A stretch of DNA of 64,000 nt from Vreelandella sedimenti (lineage in GTDB: Bacteria > Pseudomonadota > Gammaproteobacteria > Pseudomonadales > Halomonadaceae): NCBI RefSeq assembly GCF_013416325.1, contig NZ_JACCGK010000001.1, positions 1-64,000 on the forward strand, written 5' to 3'. The first letter of the stretch is position 1. Every line of letters begins with the position of its first letter. A program made the translations under genes and the position numbers. This document shows positions 35,822 through 45,809 of the stretch, piece after piece. The notes below the pieces were generated by a model. That model saw only the letters and a program-made list of their open reading frames with translations. It searched no databases and was not told the DNA's origin.

Positions 35822-37402
35822 TTAACTGGCGGTTTTTGGCACCGCGTTGAGCTGCTGCCACTCCTTGTGAAGCCCCATATAAAGACTAAAACACATTAGC
35901 AAGAGCACTAGCGTAAAGGGTAACCCTGTGGCTACTGCGCCCGCCTGAAGTGCGCTGAGTGCCGTGCTTCCCCCGCCGTAAAGCAGCGCACCGGCAATCA
36001 CACCTTCCAGTGCGGCCCAGAATACCCGTTGGCCCTTGGGCGCATCGGTTTTGCCGCCTGCGGTGATATTGTCGATGACCAGCGAGCCTGAGTCTGATGA
36101 GGTAATGAAGAAGACCAGCACCAGAATAATCGCCAGCGTCGACGTTATGCTGGTCAGGGGCAGCTGTTCCAGCATATGGAACATGGCAAGCGAAACGTCG
36201 CCAATGCCGTTGGCCAGTTCACCTACGCCGTTTGAGGCTTGAAAAAGTGCCGTGCCGCCAAAGGCGCTCATCCATACCAGTGTGACCAGCGTTGGCACCA
36301 GCAGTACGGCGATCAGAAATTCACGCACCGTGCGTCCCCGGGATACGCGGGCAATGAACATGCCGACAAACGGAGACCAGGAGATCCACCACGCCCAGTA
36401 AAAAATCGTCCAGCCGTGGTACCAGGTGTCGTCCTCGCGGCCAATCCAGTTCGACAGCGGCAGAAGGTGGCCCAAGTAGTCCAGCGCCGTGGTGCCAATG
36501 CCTGTCAGAATCATCAAGGTAGGCCCCGCTATAACCACAAACAGAAGCAGCGCCGCCGCAATGACCATGTTGATATTCGAGAACAGCTTAACGCCACCGT
36601 CGATTCCCCGCCATACCGAGAACAGCGCGATCACCGTGACCACTAGGATGATCGCCAGCTGTGTGCCGATGGTATTGGGAATGCCGAACAAATAGGCGAG
36701 GCCTCCAGCTGCTTGGGTAGCGCCAAAGCCAAGCGAGGTGGCCAGGCCAAAGATGGTGGCCAGAACGGCAAGAATATCGATGATATGGCCTGCCCAACCG
36801 CGGGTTCGGTCGCCAAGGATCGGGTAAAAGGCGGAGCGAAGCGTCAGTGGCAAGCCTTTGTTATAAGCAAAGAAAGCGAGTGAGAGTGCCACCACGCCAT
36901 AAATGGCCCAGGGGTGCAGTCCCCAGTGGAACATGGTTGCTCCCATGGCGGCGCTGGCGCCCTCTGGCGTCCCCGCCGGTGCATTCAAGGGCGTTCCATA
37001 CCAGTCGGTGTAGTAGGCTACTGGCTCTGCAACGCTCCAGAACATTAGGCCGATACCCATGCCCGCTGCAAACAGCATGGCGAACCAGGAGGTGCGCGAG
37101 TATTCCGGCTTTGCATCTTTGCCGCCTAGACGAATCCGCCCGAGTGGCAGGCAGATCAGTACAAGGCAAAACACCACAAAAATATTGCCAGCAATCATAA
37201 ACAGCCAGTCGAAGTGTTCAATCGACCAGTTTTTGGCAAGCCCTAAGTGAGTATTAGCAGCATCTGGATAGACCAGCGCGTAGATAATAAACAGTAGGAT
37301 GGCTAGAGCGGAAAGCGGAAAGACGGGGTTATGAAAGTCCAACCCCAAGATCTGAGTATTGTCCTGTCCGGGCGACAGAACCGGGTCGTCGTTGTTATTC
37401 AT
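35822..37402 (-). CDS. BCCT-family betaine/choline transporter
   Basis: 526 aa with 12 predicted membrane helices and BCCT hallmarks: AAGMGIGLMFWSVAEPV in helix 3-4 (Gly-rich stretch of Na+-coupled betaine carriers), FYWAWWISWSPFVGMFIARVSRGRTVREF (the aromatic helix 8 signature) and FITSSDSGSLVIDNI. The short C-terminal tail lacks the long regulatory extension of BetT, so it is nearer the BetS/OpuD/BetP type. It should import glycine betaine, choline or carnitine for the adjoining catabolic genes or for osmoprotection. AAGGAAA lies 5 nt before the ATG. Divergent from fdhA. Confidence 0.9.
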   Translation of the reverse strand: MNNNDDPVLSPGQDNTQILGLDFHNPVFPLSALAILLFIIYALVYPDAANTHLGLAKNWSIEHFDWLFMIAGNIFVVFCLVLICLPLGRIRLGGKDAKPEYSRTSWFAMLFAAGMGIGLMFWSVAEPVAYYTDWYGTPLNAPAGTPEGASAAMGATMFHWGLHPWAIYGVVALSLAFFAYNKGLPLTLRSAFYPILGDRTRGWAGHIIDILAVLATIFGLATSLGFGATQAAGGLAYLFGIPNTIGTQLAIILVVTVIALFSVWRGIDGGVKLFSNINMVIAAALLLFVVIAGPTLMILTGIGTTALDYLGHLLPLSNWIGREDDTWYHGWTIFYWAWWISWSPFVGMFIARVSRGRTVREFLIAVLLVPTLVTLVWMSAFGGTALFQASNGVGELANGIGDVSLAMFHMLEQLPLTSITSTLAIILVLVFFITSSDSGSLVIDNITAGGKTDAPKGQRVFWAALEGVIAGALLYGGGSTALSALQAGAVATGLPFTLVLLLMCFSLYMGLHKEWQQLNAVPKTAS

Positions 37403-37646
37403 TGGGTTTCCTTGGTGGCTCTTGTTAGGTATCGGATATGCGTCACCATCGCCGACGCTATGGATTGTTGGCCCTGTTGTGGAGGAGGAGTGTCGTGAAA
37501 GCGACCTCTATCTATCCATCTTGGTTAGGATGTCTTGAATAGATACGTGAGTGCCTTTTTGGGGTAAGTCCCAAGGTGCGGAGGGGATAGGGTGGGACAG
37601 CGCAATCAACCATCACGAACAGAACAATAAGCCACAGGAGCCAGCC
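37403..37646. promoter_or_regulatory. Divergent promoter region between BCCT gene and fdhA
   Basis: Holds the promoters for both genes. TGTCGTGAAAGCGAC (37491-37505) is an imperfect inverted repeat (GTCG-N6-CGAC) and shares TGTCGTG with the site upstream of the dgc operon. This is a candidate shared operator. Confidence 0.35.
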
Positions 37647-38837
37647 ATGAATGCAGCCAACCGCGGAGTGGTCTACAAGGGGCCGGGAGAGGTCGCCGTT
37701 GAGTCCATCGCCTATCCTGAACTCGCCCTCGGCAATCGCAAGTGCGATCACGGCGTGATTCTCAAGGTAGTTACCACCAACATCTGTGGCAGCGACCAGC
37801 ATATGGTACGCGGCCGCACCACCGCACCATCGGGCCTGGTGCTTGGCCACGAAATCACTGGCCTGGTCGTCGAGTGCGGGCGTGACGTCGAGTTTATTCA
37901 ACCCGGCGACCTGGTTTCTGTGCCGTTCAATATTGCCTGTGGTCGTTGCCGCAACTGTAAAGAAGGCCGCACCGGTATCTGCCTCAACGTCAATCCATCT
38001 CGCCCTGGCGCCGCCTATGGCTATGTGGATATGGGCGGCTGGGTCGGCGGCCAGACCGAATATGTCATGGTTCCCTATGCCGACTTTAACCTGCTGAAGT
38101 TTCCGGATGCCGATCAGGCCATGGAGAAGATCAAGGATCTGACCCTGCTCTCCGATATCTTCCCCACGGGGTTCCACGGCTGCGTAACTGCCGGTGTCGG
38201 CCCCGGCAGCACTGTCTATGTTGCCGGTGCTGGCCCAGTAGGTCTGGCAGCCGCGGTTTCCGCTCAACTGCTGGGTGCGGCCTGTGTGATCGTCGGCGAC
38301 ATGATCGAAGAGCGTCTTGCCCAGGCACGCAGCTTTGGCTGCGAGACTATCGATCTGACCCAGGACGGCGATATGGCCGACAAGATCGAGGTGATCCTCG
38401 GCGAGCGTGAGGTCGATGCCTTTGTCGACTGCGTGGGCTTCGAAGCCCACGCCTGTGGCTGCAATCACGGCAAAGAAGCGCCCGCGGCCGTGCTGAACTC
38501 GGCGATGTCGTTGACTCGCGCGGGCGGCCAGATCGGTATTCCGGGGCTGTACGTTACGGAAGACCCCGGCGCGGCTGACGATGCTGCCAAGCAGGGTGCT
38601 CTGAGCATGCGCTTTGGTCTTGGTTGGGCCAAATCACACAGTTTCCATACTGGACAGTGCCCGGTGATGAAGTACCATCGACCACTCATGCAGGCTATTC
38701 TGTTTGGCAAGGTCAATATTGCCGATGCGGTGAATGTCCAGATGATCACTCTGGATCAGGCCCCCCAGGGCTACGCCGACTTCGATGGCGGCGCTGCCAA
38801 GAAATTCGTCATTGACCCCCATGGCAGCTTGGCTTAA
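37647..38837 (+). CDS. fdhA: Glutathione-independent formaldehyde dehydrogenase
   Basis: About 396-aa zinc-dependent medium-chain dehydrogenase that oxidises formaldehyde to formate with NAD+. Features are the catalytic zinc region TNICGSDQHMVRG, GHEITG, the structural zinc cysteines CGRCRNCKEGRTGIC, and the NAD motif VAGAGPVGLAAA. The insert AHACGCNHGKEAPAAVLNSAM is typical of Pseudomonas putida-type formaldehyde dismutase/dehydrogenase. Start at ATG 37647 with CAGGAG 6 nt upstream. It removes formaldehyde released by the demethylations and feeds formate to the formate dehydrogenase 150 bp downstream. Ends in a terminator. Confidence 0.93.
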   Translation: MNAANRGVVYKGPGEVAVESIAYPELALGNRKCDHGVILKVVTTNICGSDQHMVRGRTTAPSGLVLGHEITGLVVECGRDVEFIQPGDLVSVPFNIACGRCRNCKEGRTGICLNVNPSRPGAAYGYVDMGGWVGGQTEYVMVPYADFNLLKFPDADQAMEKIKDLTLLSDIFPTGFHGCVTAGVGPGSTVYVAGAGPVGLAAAVSAQLLGAACVIVGDMIEERLAQARSFGCETIDLTQDGDMADKIEVILGEREVDAFVDCVGFEAHACGCNHGKEAPAAVLNSAMSLTRAGGQIGIPGLYVTEDPGAADDAAKQGALSMRFGLGWAKSHSFHTGQCPVMKYHRPLMQAILFGKVNIADAVNVQMITLDQAPQGYADFDGGAAKKFVIDPHGSLA

Positions 38838-38920
38838 TAACTTATTTAATATGTACTGAGTAACAAGGCCTGAGCAACAAGCCCTAATCCCTGCCTGAGG
38901 GCAGGTTAGTGCGACCCTAG

Positions 38921-38946
38921 ACGGCGCCCCGAGGGGTGCCGTTTTT
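38921..38946 (+). terminator. Terminator after fdhA
   Basis: Stem ACGGCGCCCC/GGGGTGCCGT (one G-T wobble) with a 2-nt loop, ending in a run of five T residues. It separates fdhA from the formate dehydrogenase genes, which start 44 bp later. Confidence 0.8.
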
Positions 38947-38989
38947 GTTCATCCGGTATAAAACCGATCAAGATAATAATGAGTACCCC

Positions 38990-40708
38990 ATGACCGTCCA
39001 GACCGTGACCCCCAAGCGCCGCTTTCGCGGCAAGCCCCGTGGCCGTGATCTCGATCCCAGTCTTCTTGAGGGGTTGCGTGACCTGCTGGGCGACGAACGA
39101 CAGAACGCCACGCTGCGCCGCCGCGACCTACTCATTGAACACCTGCATACCATTCAGGACTCCCGGGGCCATCTACTGCTGGCGGATTTGCGTGCCCTGG
39201 CGACTTACATGAACCTGCCCATGGCGACCGTCTACGAAACGGCCACTTTCTATGCTCACTTTGACGTCATCCACGACGATCAGTTGCCGCCGCCGGCAGT
39301 GACTATTCGCGTTTGCGATTCCCTAACCTGCCAGCTAGCCGGTGCCGAGACGCTCAAAGCACAGCTTGAAGCGAACGTGGATATCGAACAGGTACGGGTG
39401 CTGCGGGCGCCCTGCATGGGGCGCTGTGACACGGCGCCGGTAGCCGAAGTAGGGCACCATCATGTGCTGTTCGCCACCCAGGCGCGTATCGCGTCGGTGA
39501 TTGAGACGGCACACTTTCACCCCGACCCTGTCGACTGGCAGCGACTGGACGACTATCGCGGCGAAGGCGGTATGGCCTTGCTTCAGGCCTGCCACAGCGG
39601 CAGCGTTACGGTAGAAACGCTGATGGAGGCGATGCAGCAGGCCAATCTGCGCGGCCTGGGTGGCGCAGGTTTCCCTACCTTCAAAAAATGGACGTTCGTG
39701 CGCCAGGAAACCGGCCCCCGCTACTGCGCTATCAACGCCGACGAAGGCGAGCCCGGTACCTTCAAGGATCGCTATTACCTGGAGCGCTCACCCCACCAGT
39801 TTCTTGAAGGGGCCCTGGTCAGCGCCTGGGCTGTAGATGCCGAGGCGCTGTATATCTATCTACGCGATGAGTACCCAGCGTTGCATAGCGTGGTGCGCGA
39901 GGCGATTGGGGAGCTTGAAGCTGCCGGCCTAGTGGCGCCGGGTTACATCGTGCTGCGGCGCGGCGCGGGTGCTTACATCTGCGGCGAAGAGTCGGCGATG
40001 ATTGAGTCCCTGGAAGGCAAACCGGGCAAGCCCCGCCATCGTCCGCCGTTTGTGGCCCAGAAGGGGCTCTTTGACCGTCCAACGCTGGTCAATAATGTCG
40101 AGACCGTCTACTGGATTCCCATGATTTGGCAGCGCGGCGCGGAGGCTTTTTCTAGCCAAGGACGCAACGGCCGTGTAGGGCTGCGTAGCTTCTCGGTCTC
40201 GGGCCGGGTCAAACAGCCCGGTGTATATTTGGCGCCTGCGGGCATCACGCTCAACGAATTGGTTGACGAGTATTGCGGTGGAATGGCCGATGGCCATCGC
40301 TTGGCAGCCTACCTGCCCGGCGGTGCTTCGGGCGGTATTCTGCCCGCTAGCAAGGCCGATATCCCCCTCGACTTCGATACGCTTCAGGAGCATGGCTGTT
40401 TTATCGGTTCCGCTGCGGTGATCGTGCTCTCCGATCAGGACGATCTACGCGGGGTCGCGACCAATCTGCTGGCGTTCTTCGCCGACGAGTCCTGTGGTCA
40501 ATGCACACCCTGCCGGGTGGGCACGGAAAAAATGCTCACCCTGCTCGAACGCAACGAATGGGATGCCGGGCTGATGACGCAGCTCTCCCAGGTGATGATC
40601 GATGCCTCCATTTGCGGGCTCGGCCAGGCGGCCCCCAACCCGGTGCTGGGGCTGCTCAAGGCTTTTCGCGGTGAACTTGCCGCCCAGAACGTAATCGTCA
40701 AGGGGTAG
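38990..40708 (+). CDS. NAD-dependent formate dehydrogenase, NuoE/NuoF-fused beta subunit
   Basis: About 572 aa. The N-terminal 170 residues are a NuoE-like thioredoxin-fold 2Fe-2S domain (CDSLTCQLAG, then CMGRCDTAP). The rest is NuoF-like, with the NAD/FMN site (RGLGGAGFPTFKKW; NADEGEPGTFKDRYYLE; GAGAYICGEESAMIESLEG) and the 4Fe-4S cluster CGQCTPC plus a later Cys. It passes electrons from formate oxidation to NAD+. In many FDS enzymes NuoE and NuoF are separate (FdsG, FdsB); here they are one chain. Five bp before the alpha-subunit gene. Confidence 0.9.
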   Translation: MTVQTVTPKRRFRGKPRGRDLDPSLLEGLRDLLGDERQNATLRRRDLLIEHLHTIQDSRGHLLLADLRALATYMNLPMATVYETATFYAHFDVIHDDQLPPPAVTIRVCDSLTCQLAGAETLKAQLEANVDIEQVRVLRAPCMGRCDTAPVAEVGHHHVLFATQARIASVIETAHFHPDPVDWQRLDDYRGEGGMALLQACHSGSVTVETLMEAMQQANLRGLGGAGFPTFKKWTFVRQETGPRYCAINADEGEPGTFKDRYYLERSPHQFLEGALVSAWAVDAEALYIYLRDEYPALHSVVREAIGELEAAGLVAPGYIVLRRGAGAYICGEESAMIESLEGKPGKPRHRPPFVAQKGLFDRPTLVNNVETVYWIPMIWQRGAEAFSSQGRNGRVGLRSFSVSGRVKQPGVYLAPAGITLNELVDEYCGGMADGHRLAAYLPGGASGGILPASKADIPLDFDTLQEHGCFIGSAAVIVLSDQDDLRGVATNLLAFFADESCGQCTPCRVGTEKMLTLLERNEWDAGLMTQLSQVMIDASICGLGQAAPNPVLGLLKAFRGELAAQNVIVKG

Positions 40709-40712
40709 GGGG

Positions 40713-43580
40713 ATGAACATGAGCATGAGCGAACAGACTCTAGGCACTAGCTTCACGCTGACGCTGGACGGCGTAGAAGTCAGCGCCCACCCAGGTGAAA
40801 GCCTCTGGCAAGTGGCCAAGCGCGCCGGCGAGACCATTCCCCACCTATGTTTCAAGGATGCCAGCGGCTACCGCGCCGACGGCAACTGCCGCGCCTGTAT
40901 GGTGGAAATCGAGGGCGAGCGGGCGTTGGCCGCCAGCTGTCTGCGCGAAGCGGCCCCCGGTATGGTGGTCAAGAGCGCCAACTCCGAACGAGCCTATACG
41001 GCCCGCAAGATGGTCATGGAGATGCTGCTGGTCGACCAGCCTGTGCGGGAAGAGAGCCCCGACAGCTCAAGCCATTTCTGGGCCATGGTTGACCAGCTGG
41101 CCATTGATGCCACGGCGGTGCGCCGTAAGCTGCCCAGGCGCGACGAGCGCGCGGCGCCCACCGTGCACCATGTGGCGTCCCGGGCGGATAGCCTGGCGCA
41201 GGACAGCAGCCACTCTGCCATGCGCGTCAATCTTGACGCCTGCATCGAGTGCAACCTGTGTGTGCGCGCCTGTCGCGAAGTACAGGTTAACGACGTTATC
41301 GGCCTGGCTCACCGTGGGGCGGCGTCCAAGATCGTGTTCGATTTCGACGACCCTATGGGGGATAGCACCTGCGTGGCCTGTGGCGAGTGCGTTCAAGCCT
41401 GCCCCACCGGCGCCCTGATGCCCGCCACCCTGGTCGATCAGGCGGGCCGCGGCGATTCTGCCGTCGCCGACCGTAAGGTCGACTCGGTATGCCCCTACTG
41501 CGGGGTGGGTTGCCAGCTCACCTACCATATCAAGGACGATGAGATCCTTTATGTGGAGGGCCGCGACGGCCCCTCTAACGAGAACCGGCTATGTGTTAAA
41601 GGCCGCTTCGGCTATGACTATCCGCGCCATCCATCCCGGCTGACCACCCCACTGATTCGCCGCGAAGGTGTCGCTAAAGGGATTGATCCAGACTTCGACC
41701 CCGCCAAACCTCTGACGCATTTCCGCGAGGCGAGCTGGGATGAAGCCCTGGAGGCTGCCGCCAGCGGGCTTGTGAACCTTAAAGCGGCCCATGGCCCTGA
41801 TGCCCTGGCGGGGTTCGGCAGCGCCAAGTGTTCCAACGAAGAGGCGTGGCTGTTCCAGAAGTTGGTGCGTACCGGCTTTGGCTCCAACCATGTGGATCAC
41901 TGTACCCGCTTGTGCCACGCAAGCTCAGTGGCGGCACTCATGGAGTGTATTGGTTCAGGCTCGGTAACCGCCTCCTTTATGCAGGCCAGCCAGGCCGACG
42001 TGGTGATTCTTACCGGCTGTAATCCCGCGGTAAACCATCCGGTGGCGGCCACCTTCTTTAAACAGGCCGCCAAGCGCGGTACCAAGATAGTGATAATCGA
42101 CCCCCGTGGTCAGTCGCTGGATGCCTACGCCCACCTGAGCGTGCGCTTTTCACCGGGCGCCGACGTGGCCCTCTTTAATGCCATGCTGAATGTGGTCATC
42201 AGTGAAGAACTTTATGATACGGCTTATATCGCCGAGCATACCGAGGGCTTCGAGGCCCTGAAAATTCATACCGTCGACATGACCCCCGAAGCGATGAGCG
42301 GTCTGTGCGGCGTTGAGCCCGAGACCATTCGCGAGGTGGCTAGGCTCTATGCCAACGCCGAGCGGGCAATGATTTTCTGGGGCATGGGCATTTCCCAGCA
42401 CACCCACGGCACCGATAACGCCCGCTGTCTTATCTCACTGGCCCTGGCTTGTGGTCAGACTGGACGCCCTGGCACCGGCCTGCACCCTTTACGGGGGCAG
42501 AACAATGTTCAGGGGGCGTCTGATGCGGGGCTGATACCCATGGTCATGCCGGACTACCAGCCGGTGAACGATGATCAGGTACGCGCGGCGTTCGAAGAGC
42601 TATGGAATACAAAACTGGATCCCACACCCGGCCTCACCGTGGTGGAAATCATGGACGCCATCACCGCGGGCACTATTCGCGGCATGTATATCCAGGGTGA
42701 AAACCCGGCGATGTCCGATCCGGATCTGGCCCATGCCCGGGCCGCCCTGGCCAAGCTGGAACATCTGGTGGTACAGGATCTGTTTGTCACCGAGACCGCC
42801 CAATTCGCTGATGTCATCCTGCCGGCCTCCGCCTGGCCTGAGAAGAATGGTACCGTTACCAACACCAATCGCCAGGTGCAAATGGGGCGTGCGGCGCTGC
42901 CGCTGCCGGGCCAGGCCAAGCCGGACTGGTGGATTATCCAGGAAATCGCCAAACGCTTTGGCCTAGACTGGAACTATCAACATCCACGGGACGTCTTCGC
43001 CGAAATGAAACAAGGCATGCCCTCACTCGACCATATCTCCTGGGAGCGTCTGGAGCGCGAGCAGTCGGTGACCTATCCCTGCCCAGCGGAAGACGCGCCG
43101 GGGCAAGACGTAGTCTTCAGCGATGCCTTCCCCACCGCCAGCGGCCGGGCGAAATTCGCGCCCACGCGCCCGCTGCCACCGGATGAGCCGGTAGATAACG
43201 ACTACCCAACGGTGCTGACTACCGGGCGCCAATTAGAGCACTGGCATACGGGTTCCATGACCCGCCGTGCCAAAGTGCTCGATGATCTGGAGCCGGAAGC
43301 CGTGGCGAGCTTGGCGCCCGCTGAGCTTATCCGGCTTGGGATGGCGCCAGGCGATGACCTGACGATCACCACCCGGCGAGGAGCCATCACCCTCAAAGTA
43401 AGGACGGATCCGGGCATGCCAGAGGGTATGGTCTTCGTACCCTTTTGTTACGGGGAAGCAGCAGCGAATCTATTGACTAATCCAGCGCTGGATCCCTATG
43501 GCAAGATTCCGGAGTTCAAATATGCGGCCTGCAGCCTTGCCTCTGGCGGAAAGTTGCCCGCTGATGGTGGAACTATATAG
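40713..43580 (+). CDS. Formate dehydrogenase catalytic alpha subunit (Mo/W-bisPGD)
   Basis: 955 aa. It has an N-terminal 2Fe-2S ferredoxin domain (CFKDASGYRADGNCRACMVE), a His/Cys cluster region, two 4Fe-4S motifs (CIECNLCVRAC; CVACGECVQACP) and the molybdopterin part with its own 4Fe-4S site (CPYCGVGC). The molybdenum ligand is cysteine C401 in CTRLCHASSV, not selenocysteine. It oxidises formate to CO2, the last step for the methyl carbons of betaine. AAGGGG lies 7 nt before the ATG. No fdhD-type sulfurtransferase gene is in the window, so cofactor sulfuration must be encoded elsewhere. Confidence 0.94.
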   Translation: MNMSMSEQTLGTSFTLTLDGVEVSAHPGESLWQVAKRAGETIPHLCFKDASGYRADGNCRACMVEIEGERALAASCLREAAPGMVVKSANSERAYTARKMVMEMLLVDQPVREESPDSSSHFWAMVDQLAIDATAVRRKLPRRDERAAPTVHHVASRADSLAQDSSHSAMRVNLDACIECNLCVRACREVQVNDVIGLAHRGAASKIVFDFDDPMGDSTCVACGECVQACPTGALMPATLVDQAGRGDSAVADRKVDSVCPYCGVGCQLTYHIKDDEILYVEGRDGPSNENRLCVKGRFGYDYPRHPSRLTTPLIRREGVAKGIDPDFDPAKPLTHFREASWDEALEAAASGLVNLKAAHGPDALAGFGSAKCSNEEAWLFQKLVRTGFGSNHVDHCTRLCHASSVAALMECIGSGSVTASFMQASQADVVILTGCNPAVNHPVAATFFKQAAKRGTKIVIIDPRGQSLDAYAHLSVRFSPGADVALFNAMLNVVISEELYDTAYIAEHTEGFEALKIHTVDMTPEAMSGLCGVEPETIREVARLYANAERAMIFWGMGISQHTHGTDNARCLISLALACGQTGRPGTGLHPLRGQNNVQGASDAGLIPMVMPDYQPVNDDQVRAAFEELWNTKLDPTPGLTVVEIMDAITAGTIRGMYIQGENPAMSDPDLAHARAALAKLEHLVVQDLFVTETAQFADVILPASAWPEKNGTVTNTNRQVQMGRAALPLPGQAKPDWWIIQEIAKRFGLDWNYQHPRDVFAEMKQGMPSLDHISWERLEREQSVTYPCPAEDAPGQDVVFSDAFPTASGRAKFAPTRPLPPDEPVDNDYPTVLTTGRQLEHWHTGSMTRRAKVLDDLEPEAVASLAPAELIRLGMAPGDDLTITTRRGAITLKVRTDPGMPEGMVFVPFCYGEAAANLLTNPALDPYGKIPEFKYAACSLASGGKLPADGGTI

Positions 43581-43600
43581 ATAGTGGATCGGCGCTTGTA

Positions 43601-45652
43601 TTAAAGGTCTTTGACCAACCTGAGCGCGTCGTAGATGGCCGCGTGGGTGTTCCGGGACTCGACGGCATCGCCGATCCGGAACAGCTGGAAGCGGCCATCC
43701 GGGTTGCTAGTCACGGTCTGGGGGGCGCCCACGATCAGGTCATCGTAATTCACCTCGCCGCGGTTGCTGGCGTGCGGTTTTAGCTCGAAATAGATATCGG
43801 CCATCGGTGTGATGCCGTAGTTGACGACCACTTGGTCGATACGCCGCTCATGATCCCTATCCTGCTGGCCATGAATGGCATAGTCGCTGGTGATTCCGGC
43901 GAGCAGTTGGCTGCCGTCGCGCTGCACGGACTTCAGCCGGTAAGTCGGGGTGAAGGTGACGTTGGCACGCTGCAGGGAGCGCATGTAGGGCACCAGGTTC
44001 ATGGCCATGATCTCTGCGGAGAAGGTGCGATCCGGCGTCATAATCTCGAGCTCGGCCCCCGCGGCGGCAATGATCTCCGCCGCCTGCAGGGCGGCATGGT
44101 CGCCTGCATCGTCGAACAACAATACCCGTTTGCCCGGCGGCACGTGCCCGGAAAGAATGTCCCAGGTATTGACGACTAAGTCGCTACCCATCGCGGGCTG
44201 ATCTTCCATGGGGTAGCCGCCGGTGGCCACGATCACCACATCGGGTTTTTCGGTGAGCACGTCCTCGGCCTCGGCCCAGACGTTGTAGCGGATCTCGACG
44301 CCGAGTGCTTCGCAGCGCGCCAGGCGCCAATCGATGATGCCCAACATCTCGCGACGCCGCTCACTCTGCGCCGTAAGACGTATCTGCCCTCCAGCATCGC
44401 TGGCGGCTTCGAATATCACCACCGAATGGCCACGCTCACCGGCAACACGAGCGGCTTCCAACCCTGCTGGCCCTGCGCCGATAATGACGACTCGCCGTTG
44501 CTTTGCCGCCTTGGGAATGGTGTGGGGCATGGTGGTTTCTCGCCCAGTGGCGGCGTTATGGATGCAGTAGGCGGCACCGCCTTGATAGATGCGATCAAGG
44601 CAGTAGTTTGCGCCAACGCAGGGGCGGATCTCTTCCTCCCGCCCTTCGGCGATCTTGCGCACGATGTGCGGGTCGGCCATGTGGGCACGGGTCATGCCGA
44701 TCATGTCGACCTTGCCTGAGGCGATGGCATAACGGGCAGTGGCGACATCCTGGATTTTGGCGCCATGGAAGGTGGGGAAGTCGATCTCGCGACGTATTTC
44801 GCCGGCAAAATCCAGGTGCGGGGCGCTGGGCATACCCTGGATGGGAATCACGTCGGTGAGCCCTGCATCGGTGTCGATGTGGCCGCGAACCACGTTGAGG
44901 AAGTCGATCAGGCCGCTACTCTTCAAGCGTCGCGATATCTCCATCCCATCGCCGGAGGTCAGCCCGCCCGGCAGCATCTCGTCGCCGGTGTAGCGCACGC
45001 CTACGATAAACGCTTCACCCACCCGCTGGCGAATAGCGCGCAGCACGTCGAAGGTGAAACGCAGTCGGTTATCGAGGTCGCCGCCATAAGGTTCCTCAAG
45101 GGTATTGGTCAGCGGCGACCAGAACTGATCCATCAGGTGGCCATAGGCCTGTAGCTCGATGCCATCAAGGCCGGCGGCATGCATTCGCTCGGCGGCATCG
45201 GCGTAGTCGCGGATCAGGCGCTCAATATCCCAATCCTCGACCTGCTTGGGAAAGGCGCGGTGGGACGCCTCGCGACGATGAGAAGGCGACACCGCTGGCA
45301 GCCAGTCTCCCTTGTCCCAACGGGTGCGACGGCCCAGGTGGGTGAGTTGGATCATCACTGCGGTGCCGTGCTCGTGACAGGCGTCGGTCAGCTCACGCAT
45401 CCAGGGCACTACTTCATCCTTATAGGCGAGGATGTTATTGAACACGGGTGGGCTGTCCTTGGCCACCGCCGCGGATCCGGCAGTCATAGTCAGGCCAAGG
45501 CCTGCCTCGGCGCGCTCGACGTGGTAGGCCCGGTAGAGTGCCTTGGGCATCCCATCCTCAGGGTAAGCGGGCTCATGGGCTGTCATCATAAGCCTGTTTT
45601 TCAGGGTTAGATGTTTGAGCTGGAAGGGCTGCAGCAGCGGATCGTTAAGCAT
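43601..45652 (-). CDS. DgcA-like FMN/FAD demethylase paralog (N-methylproline demethylase type)
   Basis: 683 aa with the same OYE-barrel plus FAD/NAD layout as DgcA (RRVVIIGAGPAGLEAARVAGERGHSVVIFEA at about 390-420). The cysteine pattern is also reduced: C345, Ala348, C351, C363. It is clearly a different gene from the window's dgcA, and related proteins are annotated as N-methylproline/stachydrine demethylases. It should remove an N-methyl group from a small betaine-derived amino acid. No DgcB- or ETF-like partner adjoins it. The gene beside it encodes a TetR regulator with probable operators at both promoters. Confidence 0.82.
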   Translation of the reverse strand: MLNDPLLQPFQLKHLTLKNRLMMTAHEPAYPEDGMPKALYRAYHVERAEAGLGLTMTAGSAAVAKDSPPVFNNILAYKDEVVPWMRELTDACHEHGTAVMIQLTHLGRRTRWDKGDWLPAVSPSHRREASHRAFPKQVEDWDIERLIRDYADAAERMHAAGLDGIELQAYGHLMDQFWSPLTNTLEEPYGGDLDNRLRFTFDVLRAIRQRVGEAFIVGVRYTGDEMLPGGLTSGDGMEISRRLKSSGLIDFLNVVRGHIDTDAGLTDVIPIQGMPSAPHLDFAGEIRREIDFPTFHGAKIQDVATARYAIASGKVDMIGMTRAHMADPHIVRKIAEGREEEIRPCVGANYCLDRIYQGGAAYCIHNAATGRETTMPHTIPKAAKQRRVVIIGAGPAGLEAARVAGERGHSVVIFEAASDAGGQIRLTAQSERRREMLGIIDWRLARCEALGVEIRYNVWAEAEDVLTEKPDVVIVATGGYPMEDQPAMGSDLVVNTWDILSGHVPPGKRVLLFDDAGDHAALQAAEIIAAAGAELEIMTPDRTFSAEIMAMNLVPYMRSLQRANVTFTPTYRLKSVQRDGSQLLAGITSDYAIHGQQDRDHERRIDQVVVNYGITPMADIYFELKPHASNRGEVNYDDLIVGAPQTVTSNPDGRFQLFRIGDAVESRNTHAAIYDALRLVKDL

Positions 45653-45717
45653 GGACAGGACGCCATTTTATTGTGTATTTAATAAATTTAGGCGCTAATG
45701 TTCATTGTTGTCAATTA

Positions 45718-45737
45718 AATGTTCATTGATGTACATT
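45718..45737. promoter_or_regulatory. Candidate TetR operator upstream of the dgcA paralog
   Basis: Imperfect palindrome AATGTTCAT-TG-ATGTACATT, about 65 bp before the start of the dgcA-like gene, with another half-site (AATGTTCATT) at 45697. The TGTACA core recurs twice upstream of the adjoining tetR gene. Confidence 0.45.
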
Positions 45738-45809
45738 TCGAGGCGAGCATGTTTAACCGCTGGTACGGCTGGGAGGTAGGTGGTGTTAGCCGATCAGGCT
45801 TGCTGTGGG

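Noticed and set aside
37512..38468. 318-codon minus-strand frame opposite fdhA
   Set aside because: Mirror frame of formaldehyde dehydrogenase; no motif of its own.
40713..43580. Possible selenocysteine formate dehydrogenase
   Set aside because: The active-site position is a normal Cys codon (CTRLCHASSV), and there is no in-frame TGA.
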